Source of the DNA: a virus
Length of the DNA stretch: 34,814 nt
Strand: one strand, 5' to 3'
Virus record (IMG/VR): IMGVR_UViG_3300001097_001526
Coordinates: 1 to 34,814 of that record
A program made the position numbers and the translations under genes. The notes beneath the pieces were generated by a model that was not told where the DNA came from, did not search any database, and saw only the letters and a list, made by a program, of their open reading frames with translations. Within the stretch, counting starts at the first letter, position 1, and each line of letters begins with the position of its first letter. Shown piece after piece: positions 33,573 to 34,814 of the stretch.

Positions 33573-34610
33573 CTAACTTGCGGAATACTTAGCATAGGCA
33601 CTTCTTAAAGCTAAATCACTGTATTTTGCATATATACAAGTAGTATTAATATCCTCATGTCCTAGTAATATTTGTAATTCACCTAAATTTCCACCTCTTT
33701 CTAGGTAAAAACATGAAAATGTATACCGAAAAGCGTGGGGAAATATGTTAAGTTCAATCCTATTCCCAATATTATTCAAAACGTCTTCTATACAACGTGC
33801 CCCAATAAATCTGTAAGGACTTCTCTCCCCTATAAATAAATATTCACTATTTCCTTTTCTAGTTTTTAAATACTTTTTTATGTAGTACATCGCTTTTTTA
33901 TTAACATATATTATACGTTCTTTATCCCCTTTCCCCAATACTTTTATAGCACCATTAGAAATATCAGAAATCTTTAAACCAACAACTTCACCAACTCTGA
34001 CACCTGTAGCTAATAAAAACTCCACTACGGCTCTTTCTCTATGGGTTACACAATTATCTCTGATTAATTCTAACTCTTCAATAGTAAGACTTCTTCTTAG
34101 ATTATTAGGTTCTTTTATAGGTTTTAAGTTCTTAGCTGGGTTCTTAGTAATATACTCTTCGTCTTCAAGCCAAACGAAAAACGTTTTTAATTTCCAAACC
34201 ATACTATTAAGAGTTGAAGCTATTACCTCTTTCTTTTTTGTGTCTATATAACACCTCAAATCATAGGTATTAATATCACTTACAGGTTTGTATATAAAAC
34301 TAGCAAAATCAACTAAAAAATACTTATAGTTTTTTAAAGTTCTTATTGATAATCCTTCTAACTTCTTACATGCGATATAATACTTAATCTTCTCTGGCAA
34401 ATCTGTAGTTAACGTTAAGGAGGTTTGTTTTAGAGAAATGTTATAATCATTTAAAGTACTTTCTAAAATGCCTAACATAAGCTTATAACCTAATCCACTG
34501 TCATTATTTAGACTTTTTCCCTCACTGTCTCTAATATCCCCATTGCCCACATTAATTTCATTGATTTTCCCCATAATAGTACTCATAATCTCATTATTAC
34601 AATTACTCAT
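33573..34610 (-). CDS. int: Tyrosine integrase
   Basis: A 345-residue tyrosine recombinase and the only clear minus-strand gene. A core-binding domain (about residues 68-150, YKYFLVDFASFIYKPV) precedes the catalytic domain. Catalytic residues are Arg in TGVRVGEVVGLK, a lysine in the beta-hairpin LGKGDKERII, HAFR with His and Arg, GHEDI with His, and Tyr in CIYAKYS. An N-terminal extension of about 60 residues may bind arm sites. It would integrate and excise the phage genome. The start follows AAGGAG. It runs against all other genes and has its own promoter. Confidence 0.92.
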   Translation of the reverse strand: MSNCNNEIMSTIMGKINEINVGNGDIRDSEGKSLNNDSGLGYKLMLGILESTLNDYNISLKQTSLTLTTDLPEKIKYYIACKKLEGLSIRTLKNYKYFLVDFASFIYKPVSDINTYDLRCYIDTKKKEVIASTLNSMVWKLKTFFVWLEDEEYITKNPAKNLKPIKEPNNLRRSLTIEELELIRDNCVTHRERAVVEFLLATGVRVGEVVGLKISDISNGAIKVLGKGDKERIIYVNKKAMYYIKKYLKTRKGNSEYLFIGERSPYRFIGARCIEDVLNNIGNRIELNIFPHAFRYTFSCFYLERGGNLGELQILLGHEDINTTCIYAKYSDLALRSAYAKYSAS

Positions 34611-34634
34611 TTTTGCGTCTCCTTAGTTATAATC

Positions 34635-34660
34635 TAATATTAAATGTGTCTTTAATATTA
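34635..34660. promoter_or_regulatory. Inverted repeat at the integrase transcription start
   Basis: TAATATTAAA (34635-34644) and TTTAATATTA (34651-34660) are perfect 10-bp arms around a 6-nt spacer. They begin just past the -10 box, so they cover the predicted start of the int transcript: an operator or a leader hairpin. Confidence 0.6.
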
Positions 34661-34662
34661 AA

Positions 34663-34691
34663 AGTATACTACGATATGCAAAATTTGTCAA
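34663..34691 (-). promoter_or_regulatory. Integrase promoter
   Basis: On the minus strand, TTGACA (34691-34686), a 17-bp spacer and TATACT (34668-34663), followed by the inverted repeat and the int start at 34610. Confidence 0.85.
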
Positions 34692-34733
34692 TAGTTTTAT
34701 CGAAAGTTCTATCGTTTTCTGTAAATAATTTTA

Positions 34734-34773
34734 TAAAATCAACATAAATAATTTTCTATTTATGTCGATTTTA
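34734..34773. terminator. Long hairpin upstream of the integrase promoter
   Basis: TAAAATCAACATAAATA (34734-34750) and TATTTATGTCGATTTTA (34757-34773) pair at 16 of 17 positions around a 6-nt loop. A T-rich stretch follows on the plus strand. It may end transcription entering from the right or act as a regulatory site. The last 40 bases of the window show nothing else. Confidence 0.5.
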
Positions 34774-34814
34774 TTTCTCACTAGTGCGCAATATAGTCCT
34801 ATTGTGAATCTAAT

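Noticed and set aside
1-34814. tRNA or rRNA genes
   Set aside because: No cloverleaf with a CCA-compatible acceptor stem or T-loop consensus was noticed; noncoding gaps are short and explained above.
34806-34814. Direct terminal repeat joining both window ends
   Set aside because: Only ATCTAAT (7 nt) is shared between the right end and the left end, which is too short to claim a terminal repeat or circular junction.

Overview
The window looks like the early/replication and nucleotide-metabolism part of a temperate (or formerly temperate) double-stranded DNA phage of a low-GC, Gram-positive-like host, probably Bacillota. The support is AT-rich DNA, dense gene packing with almost everything on the + strand, strong Shine-Dalgarno sites (AAGGAG or AAAGGGG), sigma70/A-type promoters with exactly 17-bp spacers, some TTG starts, the standard genetic code, and phage-type proteins throughout. 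No capsid, tail, packaging or lysis genes are present, so this is only part of a larger genome or prophage.

Layout. 1-2955: small early genes, including a PcfJ-domain protein and a VWA-domain protein. 2956-8380: a consensus promoter and a 20-residue leader ORF, then a protein with an SSB-like acidic tail, a Sak4-type RecA-fold ATPase, a zinc-ribbon protein and a DnaB-type helicase. 8381-20078: DnaG-like primase, RecJ-like DHH exonuclease, PHP-containing DnaE polymerase and a RecD2-like helicase. 20095-23937: accessory genes (conserved small phage protein, DUF488-like, macro domain, ABC-ATPase/GNAT fusion, OB-like protein). 24000-33223: precursor supply (B12-type ribonucleotide reductase, dUTPase, thymidine kinase, guanylate-kinase-like enzyme, deoxyribonucleotidase, ThyX) with a SprT-like protease and several unknowns. 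33224-34814: a bidirectional terminator, a candidate attP, and a leftward tyrosine integrase with its own promoter.

The most striking feature is the load of self-splicing elements in core genes. Group I introns interrupt the helicase exactly in the Walker A motif, RecJ exactly in its GHAGA motif, and DnaE twice around its catalytic PDIDLD motif. The two DnaE introns leave a micro-exon of only about 25 nt between them. An intein sits at the catalytic NPC-GEI cysteine of the ribonucleotide reductase. Two of the intron homing endonucleases are broken fossils (a LAGLIDADG one with an internal deletion and a GIY-YIG one with an insertion), one GIY-YIG gene is intact, and one intron has no ORF. ORF-by-ORF annotation would report these genes as several fragments.

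Other notable points are: no GATC anywhere in a by-eye scan of 34.8 kb, a recurring TAATAAAAT/ATTTTATTA hairpin placed mostly just upstream of ribosome binding sites, and an attP-like inverted repeat with a 7-bp spacer and adjoining direct repeats.
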